From Sphingomonas sp. LR60 (GTDB lineage: Bacteria; Pseudomonadota; Alphaproteobacteria; Sphingomonadales; Sphingomonadaceae), in assembly GCF_036855935.1 (NCBI RefSeq), contig NZ_JASPFK010000001.1, positions 3,660,501 to 3,724,500 on the forward strand: 64,000 nt of DNA, given 5' to 3'. Shown here piece by piece: positions 18,694-27,615 of this stretch. Every line of letters begins with the position of its first letter. Position 1 is the stretch's first letter. Made by a program: the position numbers and the translations under genes. The notes below the pieces were generated by a model. It saw only the letters and a program-made list of their open reading frames with translations, had not been told where the DNA came from and did no database searches.

Positions 18694-19358
18694 CTGGCTT
18701 CGACGCCCTGCTCTTCGACTTCGACGGCGTGCTGATCGAGAGCGAGGCCACCGGCAATCGCCATCTCGCGACCTATCTGTCCGGGATCGGCTATCCGACC
18801 ACGCCGGAGGAGACGATGGCACAGTTCATGGGGCTCGCCGGCAAGGACTTCCTCGCCGCGATCGAGGCGCATATCGTCGGTCCGATCCCGCCCGACTTCC
18901 AGAGCGCGCGCCGCGCCGAGGATGAGCGCTGCCTGCTCGAAGGGATCGCCGAGGTTTCCGGGGCGACCGCCTTCGTCCGCTCGCTGCCCGAAGGCTTGCC
19001 GCGTGCCGTGGTCTCGTCGAGCCGCGTGCGCTGGATCGCCACCCATCTCGAACATCTCGGGCTCCGCGCCGCATTTGGCGAGCATCTCTATTCGGGTGCG
19101 GAGCATGTCACCAACGGCAAGCCCGCGCCCGATCTCTATCTCTATGCCGCCGAGAAGCTGGGCGTCGCGATCGACCGCTGTGCGATCATCGAAGACTCAC
19201 CGGTTGGCGCGACCGGCGCGGTAGCGAGCGGCGCGTTCGTGATCGGTCTGGTCGCCGGCGCGCATTGCGCACCCAATCACGGCGACCGCCTCCGCGCGAT
19301 CGGCGTCGATGCGGTTGCGAGAAACTTCGACGAAGTCGCGACGATCCTAAGCCTCTAG
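18690..19358 (+). CDS. HAD family phosphatase/mutase
   Basis: A 222-residue haloacid-dehalogenase superfamily hydrolase. Motif I is LLFDFDGVLIESE near the N-terminus (nucleophile aspartate plus acid/base aspartate). Motif II is the serine in AVVSSSRVRW. Motif III lysine is in NGKPAPDLYLYAAEK, and motif IV is AIIEDSPVGA. The cap is an alpha-helical insertion between motifs I and II, type C1, like beta-phosphoglucomutase or small sugar-phosphate phosphatases. Substrate cannot be assigned. The ATG overlaps the upstream stop by four bases, so it is co-expressed with the PLP-homeostasis gene. Confidence 0.86.
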   Translation: MTGFDALLFDFDGVLIESEATGNRHLATYLSGIGYPTTPEETMAQFMGLAGKDFLAAIEAHIVGPIPPDFQSARRAEDERCLLEGIAEVSGATAFVRSLPEGLPRAVVSSSRVRWIATHLEHLGLRAAFGEHLYSGAEHVTNGKPAPDLYLYAAEKLGVAIDRCAIIEDSPVGATGAVASGAFVIGLVAGAHCAPNHGDRLRAIGVDAVARNFDEVATILSL

Positions 19359-19382
19359 AACGTGACCCATCAATGCTGATGT

Positions 19383-19485
19383 GTACCCCGACGAAGGCCG
19401 GGGCCCAGCTGGGCATCGCTAATGATGTGCCTCGCGCTTCAACTCCCAAGCCTTCCCAACTGGGCCCCGGCCTTCGCCGGGGTAC
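19383..19485. repeat. dispersed inverted repeat, GTACCCC/CCGGGG family
   Basis: The left arm is GTACCCCGACGAAGGCCGGG and the right arm, 70-odd bases on, CCCGGCCTTCGCCGGGGTAC. The element is flanked on the right by GGTTCAAGCCAGCTGG. Copies with the same arms lie at 28,278-28,367 and 62,041-62,144. At the 62 kb copy the flank GCTGGCTTGAACCAT is also present in the opposite orientation, so the repeat unit is longer than the hairpin. Confidence 0.75.
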
Positions 19486-19530
19486 AAATAGAGATGGTTC
19501 AAGCCAGCTGGATCAGACCCGAAAGACACC

Positions 19531-19607
19531 CGTCATTGCGAGCGAAGCGAAGCAATCCAAGGCGTCCTAGTCCGACTCTGGATTGCTTCGCTACGCTCGC
19601 AATGACG
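19531..19607. repeat. dispersed inverted repeat, CGTCATTGCGAG family (copy 2)
   Basis: CGTCATTGCGAGCGAAGCGA faces CTTCGCTACGCTCGCAATGA after a short GC-rich spacer that contains CAATCC and GGATTG arms. It is almost the same element as at 11,873. It sits with the preceding element in the 276-base gap between convergent HAD and ribA genes. No gene is seen in this gap. Confidence 0.75.
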
Positions 19608-19634
19608 AAGAGCGACTATCCGATCGCACGTCCT

Positions 19635-20704
19635 TCAAAGCTGATGCCCCGTACGATCGCGCTTGGTAGCCAAGTAACGTTCGTTGTGCGGGTTCGCCGG
19701 CAGCGCATGCGGAACGCGCTCGACCACCTCGACCCCCGCCGCCTCCAGCCCGGCGACCTTGGCAGGATTATTGGTCAGCAATCGCACACGGTCCTGCCCC
19801 AACAACCGCAACATCCGCGCCGCGACTCCGAAGTCGCGCGCGTCGATCGCAAACCCGAGCCGGACATTGGCATCGACGGTATCGAAGCCCTGATCCTGCA
19901 ACGCATAGGCGCGCAGCTTGTTGACCAGCCCGATCCCGCGCCCCTCCTGCCGCAAGTAAAGCAACACCCCCATCCCGCGGCGGAAATCGCCTCGATCGCG
20001 GCGTGCAATTGCGGCCCGCAATCGCATTTCAGGCTGCCGAGCACATCGCCGGTCAGGCATTCGCTATGCAGCCGGACGAGGGGCGGTTCGCCCGTCGCTG
20101 TGCCGATCACCAGCGCGATATGTTCGTCGGCGCTCTCCGGGGAGCGGAAGGCGACGATCTCCGCCTGCTCGGCCCCGGCAACCGGCAACCGCGCGCGCAC
20201 CGCGATCTGTAACGCCTGCGCATCCTCATGCGCCGCGATCGCGCGCGCATCGACGGTCTGTACCGACTCGCCACGCCCGACGGCGAAGGCAGGAAGCAGC
20301 CCGGCGATCCGCGCAAGTTGCAGCGCAGCGCCCGCCGCTCCCGGCGCTGTCACCGGAATCGTGCGGAACGGTCCCTTCAGCGGCGTCGCGAGATCGAGCT
20401 GCGGGTCGGCCAATGCGGTCGCCAGCGCCATGTCGAACCACGGGGCATGTTCGACCATCACCGGCCGATCGGGCACCGCCGCGTCGAGTTGGTTCGCAAG
20501 CTTGAGCGTCGCGGCGCGCCCGCTCGACAGCAGCACGTCGAAGTGACCGTCCACGGCAAAGCGCGCCAGCCGCTCGCCATCGGCGGTTTCGATCGCCAGC
20601 AGGGTCAGCGACGGTTCGTCGTCCGCGGTTACCGTGATCGGCCAGCCGCGCCGCATCGCGTCGATCGCGCGCGCCGCGTCGCGCGCTTCGGCAGCGTGGG
20701 TCAC
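19635..20704 (-). pseudogene. ribA: GTP cyclohydrolase II, frameshifted
   Basis: GTP cyclohydrolase II starts riboflavin synthesis by opening GTP. The first ~240 codons are intact, with [20 protein letters not shown] holding the three zinc cysteines (one in HSEC, two in KCDCG). The frame then shifts at about 19,966-19,976 (near a run of C), and continues with [20 protein letters not shown] and [12 protein letters not shown] in the next frame. One extra base in a G/C run would join them. The first ~130 residues ([18 protein letters not shown] and onwards) resemble a degenerate RibB-type domain that probably lacks DHBP synthase activity. GTG 20704 overlaps the xthA stop by four bases. Confidence 0.8.
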
Positions 20705-21483
20705 CACGCGAATTCGGTCATGATCGGCACATGGTCCGACGGCTTGAGCCAGCTACGGCACGGCTCGAAGACGGTATGCGCGGTCGCGGTCGTTGCGACA
20801 TCGCCGGTCGCCCACATATGGTCTAGGCGGCGGCCGCGATCGTTCTTGGTCCAGTCGGGCGAGCGATAGCTCCACCACGTATGCAGCCGGGCCGGCGCCG
20901 GATGGAAATGTCGTCCGAGATCGACCCAGTCGTTCGACGCCTTGAGTCGGTCGAGCGCCTCGACCTCGACCGGCGTATGGCTGACGACCTTCAGCAGCGC
21001 CTTGTGGCTCCACACGTCGCTTGGCAGCGGAGCAATGTTGAAGTCGCCAGTCAGGATCGTCGGCTCGGTCAGCGCTTCCGACCAGCGGGTCATGCGTTCG
21101 ACGAAATCGAGCTTCTGCCCGAACTTGGCGTTCAGCTCGCGATCGGGGACGTCGCCGCCAGCCGGAACATAGACATTCTCCAGCCGCACGCCGTTGGGCA
21201 GCCGGACCCCCAGGTGTCGCGCCTCGCGATTGGCCTGCCAGTCGAGCCGATCGTCGGCGGTGACGGGGACGCGCGCAACGATCGCGACGCCGTGATGCAT
21301 CCGCTGTCCGTGCAGCAGAATGTGATCGTAACCGAGGGCACGAAAGGCTTCGATCGGGAAGTCGGTGTCGATCACCTTGGTTTCCTGCAGGCACAGCACG
21401 TCGGGCTGCGCCTCGCGAAGGAATTGCTCGACGATCTCGATGCGGAACCGGACCGAGTTGATGTTCCAGGAGACGATTTTCAC
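20701..21483 (-). CDS. xthA: exodeoxyribonuclease III
   Basis: A 260-residue AP endonuclease/3'-5' exonuclease of base excision repair. The catalytic glutamate is in LCLQETKV (residue 34), the metal/active-site aspartate in LTGDFNIAP, and the catalytic histidine in PSDHVPIM near the C-terminus. WWSYRS and RLDHMWAT are also conserved. The start is GTG at 21,483 (no ATG in frame nearby). It overlaps the ribA start, so the pair is co-transcribed; xthA comes first. A strong stem-loop at 21,552-21,583 lies upstream and separates it from lolA. Confidence 0.93.
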   Translation of the reverse strand: MKIVSWNINSVRFRIEIVEQFLREAQPDVLCLQETKVIDTDFPIEAFRALGYDHILLHGQRMHHGVAIVARVPVTADDRLDWQANREARHLGVRLPNGVRLENVYVPAGGDVPDRELNAKFGQKLDFVERMTRWSEALTEPTILTGDFNIAPLPSDVWSHKALLKVVSHTPVEVEALDRLKASNDWVDLGRHFHPAPARLHTWWSYRSPDWTKNDRGRRLDHMWATGDVATTATAHTVFEPCRSWLKPSDHVPIMTEFAW

Positions 21484-21551
21484 GACCGGCTAGGTAGCTT
21501 CGCGCCGAAGGGTCGACAAGGCACGCCGATGCAAGGCGACCGAACGAGAAA

Positions 21552-21583
21552 GGCCCTCGCTCCGGGGGCATGGAGCGAGGGCC
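21552..21583. terminator. strong stem-loop between lolA and xthA
   Basis: GGCCCTCGCTCC and GGAGCGAGGGCC form a perfect 12-bp stem around an 8-base loop. No U-run follows on either strand. It could stop or attenuate minus-strand transcription from lolA into xthA, or stabilise an mRNA end. The rest of the 240-base gap shows no gene. Confidence 0.65.
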
Positions 21584-21723
21584 GACTCAGCGTTCGTCAC
21601 GCAAGCGGTAGGCAGGAGACCGGGCAACAGGGGGAAAATCCCGGCGGCCCGCCGACCGTGCTCATTGCTCTAAGGCCCGCAGCCTTTCGCGGACATGAAC
21701 GAATTGGACAAAAATGCCGAAAT

Positions 21724-22335
21724 TTAGCTCGATCGACCCTGTCGACGCGGATCGACCCAGCGGAACGCGGAGTCGGCGACCGGTACGTTGAACTTCTGAT
21801 CGGTCAGCCGGATCGTGGTGCGATTGCCCTGGCTGTCGAGCGCCGCCCACCCCTGCAGCATCAACCCGCCCGGCGCCGCGGCGCTGCGCGCGAACACCAA
21901 GGTGATCCGCCCATATTCGGGATGTTTGTCGTCATAGGCTTCGACCGACAGGACCCCCGGATTGGTCGACGGCACGACCTTGGCATAGCGCGAGATGTCG
22001 CGGGTCGGATCGAGCAGCACACCCAAGGGTGAGTTGCCGATCGGCCAGCGCTGCACCTGCTTCACCGAATAATCGATGAAGGTGAGCGCCTTGCCGTCCC
22101 CGACGATCAGCAGCGGCACGCCCTTCTGATATTGGAAGCGGATCTTGCCCGGCCGCTTGAGCGTCAGCGTGCCGGTCAGCACCTGCCCGTTGCGATCGGT
22201 CTGGCTGAACGCCGCCGTCATCGAGTCGAGTCCGGCGATCGAGCGCTGCACCGCCGCCAGATCGGTGCCGGTCTGCGCTATCGCCGGAGTCGCGACCGCG
22301 ACCAGCGCGGCGAGCGGCAGAAGATATTGCGACAT
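21724..22335 (-). CDS. LolA-like outer-membrane lipoprotein carrier protein
   Basis: A 203-residue periplasmic protein with signal peptide (MSQYLLPLAALVAVATPAIA, cleavage after AIA). The mature part has the LolA fold pattern: MTAAFSQTDRNGQVLTGTL, GKIRFQYQKGVPLLIVGDG, and RFQY/WALDSQGNRTTIRL segments. LolA ferries lipoproteins across the periplasm from LolCDE to LolB. The family call is good, though relatives of this branch are annotated both as LolA and as LolA-like. In this genome it is upstream of xthA on the minus strand. Confidence 0.82.
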   Translation of the reverse strand: MSQYLLPLAALVAVATPAIAQTGTDLAAVQRSIAGLDSMTAAFSQTDRNGQVLTGTLTLKRPGKIRFQYQKGVPLLIVGDGKALTFIDYSVKQVQRWPIGNSPLGVLLDPTRDISRYAKVVPSTNPGVLSVEAYDDKHPEYGRITLVFARSAAAPGGLMLQGWAALDSQGNRTTIRLTDQKFNVPVADSAFRWVDPRRQGRSS

Positions 22336-22398
22336 GACGTCTCCACACAGCGTTACGGCGGCGAGACCTGCCCGCCGGCCATTGAACCCGCGCTGAAC

Positions 22399-23134
22399 TC
22401 AGGTGAACAGCGTCGCCAGCCCCGGCGTCGTGTCGCTGCCGACCCAGCCTTCGTGGATCATGCGGAACGCCACGAACACGATCACTGCCAGCCCGACATA
22501 GGCGATCCAGCGATAGCGATCGATGATCCGCGCGATGAAGTTCGCAGCCAGCCCCATCAGCGCCACCGACAGCAACAGGCCGATGACGAGGATGCCGGGA
22601 TGCTCCCGCGCCGCGCCCGCGACCGCCAGCACGTTGTCGAGGCTCATCGACACGTCGGCGACCGCGACCGCCCAGGCCGCCGCGGCGAAGCTCTTGACCG
22701 GCTTGACCGCCGCAGCGTCTTCGGCGGCATCGATCTCAGAGTGCCCGCCGCTCCGAGATCTCGCGCCAGAACTTCCAGCTGACCCACAACAGCAGCAACC
22801 CGCCCGCGAAGATCAGCCCGACGACTCCCATCAGCCAGGTGACGATCAACGCGAAGAAGATCCGCAGCACCAGCGCCGCGCCGATCCCGATCAGGATCAC
22901 CTTCTTGCGCTGTTCGCTCGGCAATCCCGCGGCCAGCGCGCCGACTACGATCGCATTGTCGCCCGCCAGCACGAGGTCGATCATCAGCACCGATCCGAAC
23001 GCAGCCAGCGCGGCAGGATCGGACAGGTTCGAGAAATCGGCGACGATATGCTGCCAGATGTCACCCAGCGAGCCGGGTCCCTGGATCGCCGCACCGGCGG
23101 AAGCCGCGGCGGCAAGCGTGGCGATAAGGCTCAA
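22399..23134 (-). pseudogene. TerC family membrane protein, frameshifted
   Basis: Two open pieces give one TerC/YjbE-type integral membrane protein. The N-terminal piece contains LMIDLVLAGDNAIVVGALAA (aspartate-rich first signature) and RIFFALIVTWLMGVVGLIF. It ends SERRAL followed by a stop, where the frame changes at about 22,744-22,746 (a C run on the plus strand). The other frame continues SEIDAAEDAAAVKPV and then ADVSMSLDNVLAVAGAAREH, the second signature. One base too many, or two missing, explains this. TerC proteins have metal-efflux roles (manganese in studied cases). TTG 23,134 is the likely start, preceded by GGGAG. Confidence 0.75.
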
Positions 23135-23272
23135 TTAGGTCACTCCCCGTCTGACCGCATCAATGATGCTGGCCGGCATAACGTTCCGGGCGTGGAATGC
23201 CATGGGAAACGGGGAACCGTGGCCCCAGCCGTTGGTCGGGCGGGTACGCACCGCGGCGTACCCGACGGCCGG

Positions 23273-24529
23273 TTACTGGTTCATGGAATCGAAGAAGTCG
23301 TCGTTGGTCTTCGAATCCTTCATCTTGCCGAGCAGGAACTCCATCGCATCGACGGTGCCCATCTGCATCAGGATCCGGCGCAGCACCCACATCTTCGACA
23401 ACTGGCCCTTCTCGACCAGCAGCTCTTCCTTGCGCGTGCCGCTCTTGCCGACGTCGATCGCCGGGAAGATGCGCTTGTCGGCCACCTTGCGGTCCAGCAC
23501 GATCTCGGCGTTGCCGGTGCCCTTGAACTCTTCGAAGATCACTTCGTCCATGCGGCTGCCGGTATCGATCAGCGAGGTCGAGATGATCGTCAGCGATCCG
23601 CCTTCCTCGATGTTGCGCGCCGCACCGAAGAAGCGCTTCGGCCGCTGGAGCGCATTGGCGTCGACACCGCCGGTCAGCACCTTGCCCGACGACGGCACGA
23701 CGGTGTTGTAGGCGCGACCCAGACGGGTGATGTTGTCGAGCAGGATGACGACATCCTTCTTGTGCTCGACCAGCCGCTTGGCCTTCTCGATCACCATCTC
23801 GGCGACCTGGACGTGGCGCGTCGCGGGTTCGTCGAAGGTGGAGCTGACCACCTCGCCGTTCACCGTGCGCTGCATGTCGGTGACTTCCTCGGGCCGCTCG
23901 TCGATCAGCAGCACCAGCAGGAACACTTCCGGATGGTTATGCGCGATCGCCCTCGCGATATTCTGCATCATGATCGTCTTGCCGACGCGCGGCGGGGCGA
24001 CGATCAGGCAGCGCTGCCCCTTGCCGATCGGCGCGACGACGTCGAGCACGCGGCCCGACTTGTCCTTGATCGTCGGATCCTCGATTTCCATCTTCAGCCG
24101 CTCGTCGGGATAGAGCGGGGTGAGATTGTCGAAGTTCACCCGCTGGCGAACGCGCTCGGGGTCCTCGAAATTGACCTGCATGATCTTGACCAGCGCGAAG
24201 TACCGCTCGCCGTCCTTCGGCCCGCGGATCTCGCCTTCGACCGTGTCGCCGGTGCGCAGGCCGTGCTTGCGGACCTGATTGGGGCTGACATAGATGTCGT
24301 CCGGTCCGGCCAGATAGTTCGACTGCGGCGACCGCAGGAAGCCGAAGCCGTCGGGCAGCACCTCGATCGTGCCCTCGCCCATGATCTGCTCGCCGTTCTC
24401 GGCCTGCACCTTCAGGATCGCGAACATCAGGTCCTGCTTGCGCAGCGTCGAGGCGCTCTCGACGCCCAGCTCCTCGGCAAGCTGCACCAGCTCGGCGGGG
24501 GCCTTCTTCTTCAAATCCTTGAGATGCAT
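23273..24529 (-). CDS. rho: transcription termination factor Rho
   Basis: A 418-residue RNA helicase that stops transcription at C-rich sites. The N-terminal helical domain begins [20 protein letters not shown], followed by the cold-shock-like RNA-binding domain with [13 protein letters not shown]. Walker A is VAPPRVGKT at residues 177-185. The Q-loop/R-loop [10 protein letters not shown] and [18 protein letters not shown] are standard. Upstream, the gap to hemJ is rich in inverted and tandem repeats. A 138-base gap separates it from terC, which is downstream. Length is the usual one for Rho. Confidence 0.97.
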   Translation of the reverse strand: MHLKDLKKKAPAELVQLAEELGVESASTLRKQDLMFAILKVQAENGEQIMGEGTIEVLPDGFGFLRSPQSNYLAGPDDIYVSPNQVRKHGLRTGDTVEGEIRGPKDGERYFALVKIMQVNFEDPERVRQRVNFDNLTPLYPDERLKMEIEDPTIKDKSGRVLDVVAPIGKGQRCLIVAPPRVGKTIMMQNIARAIAHNHPEVFLLVLLIDERPEEVTDMQRTVNGEVVSSTFDEPATRHVQVAEMVIEKAKRLVEHKKDVVILLDNITRLGRAYNTVVPSSGKVLTGGVDANALQRPKRFFGAARNIEEGGSLTIISTSLIDTGSRMDEVIFEEFKGTGNAEIVLDRKVADKRIFPAIDVGKSGTRKEELLVEKGQLSKMWVLRRILMQMGTVDAMEFLLGKMKDSKTNDDFFDSMNQ

Positions 24530-24790
24530 GTATCTGTCCGATGTGATCGGGGGTCGGGGAAAGCTCGGCCGGCGATGGAAAACGCTCGAGAAACGAAGCT
24601 GTAGAGGATGCGGCGCGCACCGAGGACCGGCGACGTCACGGGCGCGAGGTATGATTCATGGTCGAGATAGTCAAGCGCCGACGTCGCCAGCGCCGTCATT
24701 CGCGCGCACCTTCGTCATCCGCGCGCACGCCCGTCGTTCTCGCCGCTTTACCGTCATTCCCGCCCCTCTTCGTCATTCCCGCCCCCTCTT

Positions 24791-24883
24791 CGTCATTCCC
24801 GCGAAGGCGGGAATCCAGACGCGCAGGTCCTCGTAAGAGCCGCGACGTCAGAGGTTCTGGATCCCGCCTTCGCGGGAATGACG
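24791..24883. repeat. dispersed inverted repeat, CGTCATTCCCGCGAAGG family
   Basis: CGTCATTCCCGCGAAGGCGG and CCGCCTTCGCGGGAATGACG are perfect reverse complements separated by ~50 bases. This is the classical sphingomonad repeat that often folds after genes. Only one full copy is in the window. Confidence 0.75.
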
Positions 24884-24979
24884 AAGGGACAGAGCCTCAG
24901 AAGCACCGCCTCCGCCGCAACGACGAAGGGGCAGAGCCTCAGAAGCCCCGCCCCTCCGCAACGACGAAGGCGCAGCGCC
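24881..24979. repeat. imperfect tandem repeat, unit about 40 bases
   Basis: Three head-to-tail units start ACGAAGGGACAGAGCCTCAG, ACGAAGGGGCAGAGCCTCAG and ACGAAGGCGCAGCGCCTCAG. The first two units are about 41 bases; the third is cut short by the hemJ stop codon. The units become less similar towards hemJ. Confidence 0.7.
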
Positions 24980-25435
24980 TCAGAACGGCTTCACGATCAC
25001 CAGGATCACGATCAGCGCGGTCGCGAGCGCCGGGATCTCGTTCATCATCCGCAGCGCCTTGTTCGACACCCCCGCCTGCCCGCGCGCCAGCTTCTTCGCA
25101 TAGCCCACCGCCCAGCCGTGATAGCCCGACAGCAGCAACACGATCGCCAGCTTGGCGTGCAACCAGCCGAGCCCCGGCACGCCATCGGCGATCCCGGCGT
25201 TGAGCGCGAGCGCGAGGCCCAGCACCCACACCACGATCATCGCCGGGGTCAGGATGATCGCGCGCAGCTTGTTCTCGCGCTCGACCCAGCGCGCGGCGTC
25301 GGCGGCGTCGGACAGCCCTTCCTGATGATAGACCAGATAGCGCGGCAACATGAACAGCCCGGCCATCCAGAAGATCACGAAGATGACATGCGCAGCCTTC
25401 ACCCAATCATAGGTCGCGCCAAGAAACCCGACCAT
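24980..25435 (-). CDS. hemJ: protoporphyrinogen oxidase HemJ
   Basis: A 151-residue integral membrane protein with about four hydrophobic helices. WVKAAHVIFVIFWMAGLFML carries the conserved histidine, followed by PRYLVYHQEG. LTPAMIVVWVLGLALAL and WLHAKLAIVLLLSGYHGW are also typical of HemJ (UPF0093). HemJ oxidises protoporphyrinogen IX in haem synthesis where HemG/HemY are absent. ATG 25435 lies three bases beyond the hemE stop, so hemE-hemJ form an operon; this start excludes a longer open frame that is shadow. Confidence 0.88.
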   Translation of the reverse strand: MVGFLGATYDWVKAAHVIFVIFWMAGLFMLPRYLVYHQEGLSDAADAARWVERENKLRAIILTPAMIVVWVLGLALALNAGIADGVPGLGWLHAKLAIVLLLSGYHGWAVGYAKKLARGQAGVSNKALRMMNEIPALATALIVILVIVKPF

Positions 25436-25437
25436 GT

Positions 25438-26457
25438 TCAGCCCCTTATCCGATTCAGCAGATGCTCGACATGCGCGATGGGCGTGTGCTGCCCGATCCC
25501 GTGGCCGAGATTGAAGATGTGCGGCCGTTCCGGGAACGCCGCCAGCACGCGGTCGATCCCGGCATCCAGCGCCACACCGCCGGTCAGCAGTGCGAGCGGG
25601 TCGAGATTTCCCTGCACCGGCAAACCGGCCGGCAGCACGGAATCGGCCCACAGCGGATCGACCGTCTCGTCCAACCCGATCGCATCCACCGCCGTGCCGC
25701 TCGCATAGGCTGCCAGCTTGCCGCCCGCGCCCTTCGGAAAGCCGATGATCGGCGTGCCGGGGCAGCGGGCGCGAACGCCGTCGACGATCGCGCGATTGGG
25801 CGCGATCACCCAGCGCTCGAACTGCTCGGGCGATAGGCTCCCCGCCCAGCTGTCGAAGATCTGCACCGCCTCGACGCCATTCTCGATCTGCGTCGCGAGA
25901 TAGTCGATCGTCGTCGCCACGATCGCCTCGACGATTGCGCCGAACGCCGCCGGATCGGCATAGGCGAAACGGCGCGTCACTTCCTGATCGCGGCTGCCCT
26001 GCCCCGCCACCATATACGTGGCGACGGTCCATGGCGAACCGGCGAACCCGAGGAAGGTCGTCTCGGCGGGCAGTGACCCGGCGACCCGCCGCACCGTCGC
26101 ATAGACGGGATCGAGCCGCGTCGGTTCGGGAGTCAGCGCCGCCAGCGTCGCGTCGACCAGTGCAGGGGTGAGCCGCGGCCCCTCACCCGCCCCGAAAGTC
26201 AGGTCCTGCCCCAGCGCCCATGGCACCATCAGGATGTCGGAAAACAGGATCGCGCCGTCGAACCCGAAGCGACGGATCGGTTGCAGCGTCACCTCGGCGG
26301 CGGCGACCGGATCGGTGGCGAGCGCTAGGAACCCGCCCTTTTCCGCGCGCAACGCCCGATATTCGGGGAGATAGCGCCCGGCCTGCCGCATCAGCCACGT
26401 CGGCGGGCGGTCGGCACGGTGGCCGTTCAGGACTCGCAACAGGGGTTTGCTCACCAT
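25438..26457 (-). CDS. hemE: uroporphyrinogen decarboxylase
   Basis: A 339-residue haem-biosynthesis enzyme that decarboxylates the four acetate side chains of uroporphyrinogen III. PPTWLMRQAGRYLPEYRALR is the N-terminal signature with active-site arginines. FSDILMVPWALG contains the catalytic aspartate region. FAGSPWTVATYMV and GFPKGAG complete the set. ATG 26457 was chosen; a longer frame upstream has no family match. hemE flanks the chromosome origin in Caulobacter and Rickettsia, as here, and it is transcribed away from it. Confidence 0.94.
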   Translation of the reverse strand: MVSKPLLRVLNGHRADRPPTWLMRQAGRYLPEYRALRAEKGGFLALATDPVAAAEVTLQPIRRFGFDGAILFSDILMVPWALGQDLTFGAGEGPRLTPALVDATLAALTPEPTRLDPVYATVRRVAGSLPAETTFLGFAGSPWTVATYMVAGQGSRDQEVTRRFAYADPAAFGAIVEAIVATTIDYLATQIENGVEAVQIFDSWAGSLSPEQFERWVIAPNRAIVDGVRARCPGTPIIGFPKGAGGKLAAYASGTAVDAIGLDETVDPLWADSVLPAGLPVQGNLDPLALLTGGVALDAGIDRVLAAFPERPHIFNLGHGIGQHTPIAHVEHLLNRIRG

Positions 26458-26631
26458 CGGGTGCGATCCTTCTACCCTTCTAGGAAGATTCAGAGAGTCT
26501 GGTTGTTGCTGTTGTAGGCGCGTGGATCGCGGGGGCTTATGCGTCACCACCGGAATTGCCAACAGCTTGACTCGATCGACTCTGGCGCACGCCGACGGAT
26601 TCGCATCGGATCATCCCCGCTTTCCACACCC

Positions 26632-26640
26632 TGTGGATAA
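26632..26640 (-). promoter_or_regulatory. DnaA box, perfect, reverse orientation
   Basis: TGTGGATAA is the reverse complement of the consensus TTATCCACA. Cells of this kind bind DnaA here in the ATP and ADP forms. It lies in the hemE-ppsR gap, 111 bases from the forward box. Confidence 0.85.
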
Positions 26641-26742
26641 AATCACGGGTTGGGGACGGCGCTGTGGATGGAATCCGGGTTTTCCACCGATCGGGGTCGC
26701 GCTTGGCGGGTCGATGAAGTTACGCTAGCGGCTGTCCACGAC

Positions 26743-26751
26743 TTATCCACA
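26743..26751 (+). promoter_or_regulatory. DnaA box, perfect, forward orientation
   Basis: TTATCCACA matches the consensus 9-mer exactly. It ends 33 bases before the ppsR start codon. The proximity suggests DnaA could also affect ppsR transcription. Confidence 0.85.
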
Positions 26752-26784
26752 GATCGGTCCACCCCACCCGATGTCCGGCTCCTG

Positions 26785-27615
26785 ATGCTCCGCCTCCACC
26801 TCCACTTGCTGTCGGATTCGACGGGCGAGACGCTGGAGAACATCGCCAAGGCCGCGCTCGCGCAATATGACGATGTCGAGACCGTCCGGCATTTCTGGCC
26901 GATGGTGCGCACCGAAACGCATCTCGACCGCATCCTTCAGGAAATCGCGCAGAATCCGGGGCTGGTGATCTTCACGCTCGTCAATCCGGTGACGCGCACC
27001 GCGCTTGAGGCGCGTTGCAAGGCGCTCGGGCTGCCGACCGTCGCCCCGCTCGATCCGGTCAACGATGCGCTGTCGATGCTGCTCGGACAGCAGGCCAAGG
27101 CACGGCCGGGTCGGCAACACGTCCTCGACGCCGCCTATTTCGAGCGTGTCGACGCGATCCAGTTCACGATCGCGCATGACGACGGGATCGCGCATGAGGA
27201 ATGGGAAGAGGCCGACATCCTGCTCGCCGGGGTCAGCCGCTCGTCGAAGACTCCGACCTCGATCTATCTCGCCAATCGCGGCTACAAGACCGCCAATATC
27301 CCGATCGTCGTCGAAAGCCCGCCGCCGCGCGCGCTCTTCTCGCTCAAGAATCCGCTCGTCGTCGGGCTGACCACCAGCACCGACCGGCTGATCCAGATCC
27401 GCCGGAACCGGTTGCTGTCGCTCAACCAGGCGACCGAAACCAATTATGTCGACCAGGATGCGGTGGCGCGTGAGATCGCCTATGCTCGGCGGATGTTCGC
27501 CGATAACGGCTGGCCGGTGATCGACGTCACCCGCCGCTCGATCGAGGAAACCGCCGCCGCAATCATCGCTCTGGTCAACGAACGCCGCGGGCTCGCCGCA
27601 CGGAACACCGATTGA
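26785..27615 (+). CDS. ppsR: pyruvate, phosphate dikinase/PEP synthase regulatory protein (DUF299)
   Basis: A 276-residue kinase-pyrophosphorylase that reversibly phosphorylates PEP synthase or pyruvate phosphate dikinase with ADP as donor. The start LHLHLLSDSTGETLEN is the family N-terminus. GVSRSSKTPTSIYLANRG is the nucleotide-binding P-loop-like motif. ATG 26785 matches the conserved start; frames upstream run into the oriC DnaA boxes. It is the first gene right of the origin, as its orthologue is in Caulobacter. maf follows with a one-base overlap. Confidence 0.9.
   Translation: MLRLHLHLLSDSTGETLENIAKAALAQYDDVETVRHFWPMVRTETHLDRILQEIAQNPGLVIFTLVNPVTRTALEARCKALGLPTVAPLDPVNDALSMLLGQQAKARPGRQHVLDAAYFERVDAIQFTIAHDDGIAHEEWEEADILLAGVSRSSKTPTSIYLANRGYKTANIPIVVESPPPRALFSLKNPLVVGLTTSTDRLIQIRRNRLLSLNQATETNYVDQDAVAREIAYARRMFADNGWPVIDVTRRSIEETAAAIIALVNERRGLAARNTD

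Larger units (their letters stand above)
24530..24979. other. repeat-filled non-coding gap between hemJ and rho
   Basis: No gene in these 450 bases. The 130 bases next to rho probably hold its promoter and leader. From about 24,695 a degenerate series of CGTCATTC/CCCGCC units runs to the inverted repeat at 24,791-24,883. Three tandem units of about 40 bases then end at the hemJ stop codon. Confidence 0.7.
26458..26784. other. oriC: probable chromosomal replication origin (oriC)
   Basis: A 327-base gap between divergent hemE and ppsR. It has TTATCCACA at 26,743-26,751 and its exact reverse complement TGTGGATAA at 26,632-26,640, both perfect DnaA boxes. TGTGGATGG at 26,663, TTTTCCACC at 26,690 and CTTTCCACA at 26,620 are degenerate boxes. 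GANTC sites (CcrM methylation) occur at 26,569-26,573 and 26,578-26,582. hemE beside ppsR-maf-aroE-coaE-dnaQ is the origin context of Caulobacter. parABS is 15-19 kb away. No AT-rich unwinding stretch is obvious; the less GC-rich part is around 26,460-26,520. Confidence 0.8.

Noticed and set aside
19359..19634. Possible small gene or sRNA between HAD and ribA
   Set aside because: The space is explained by two inverted-repeat elements; no start with a ribosome binding site.
22523..24604. A 693-codon open frame on the plus strand opposite terC and rho
   Set aside because: No recognisable domains, runs across two real genes and their gap; shadow.
24695..24979. Possible CRISPR array
   Set aside because: Units are directly adjacent or irregular, without constant spacers, and vary in length; degenerate tandem and inverted repeats.
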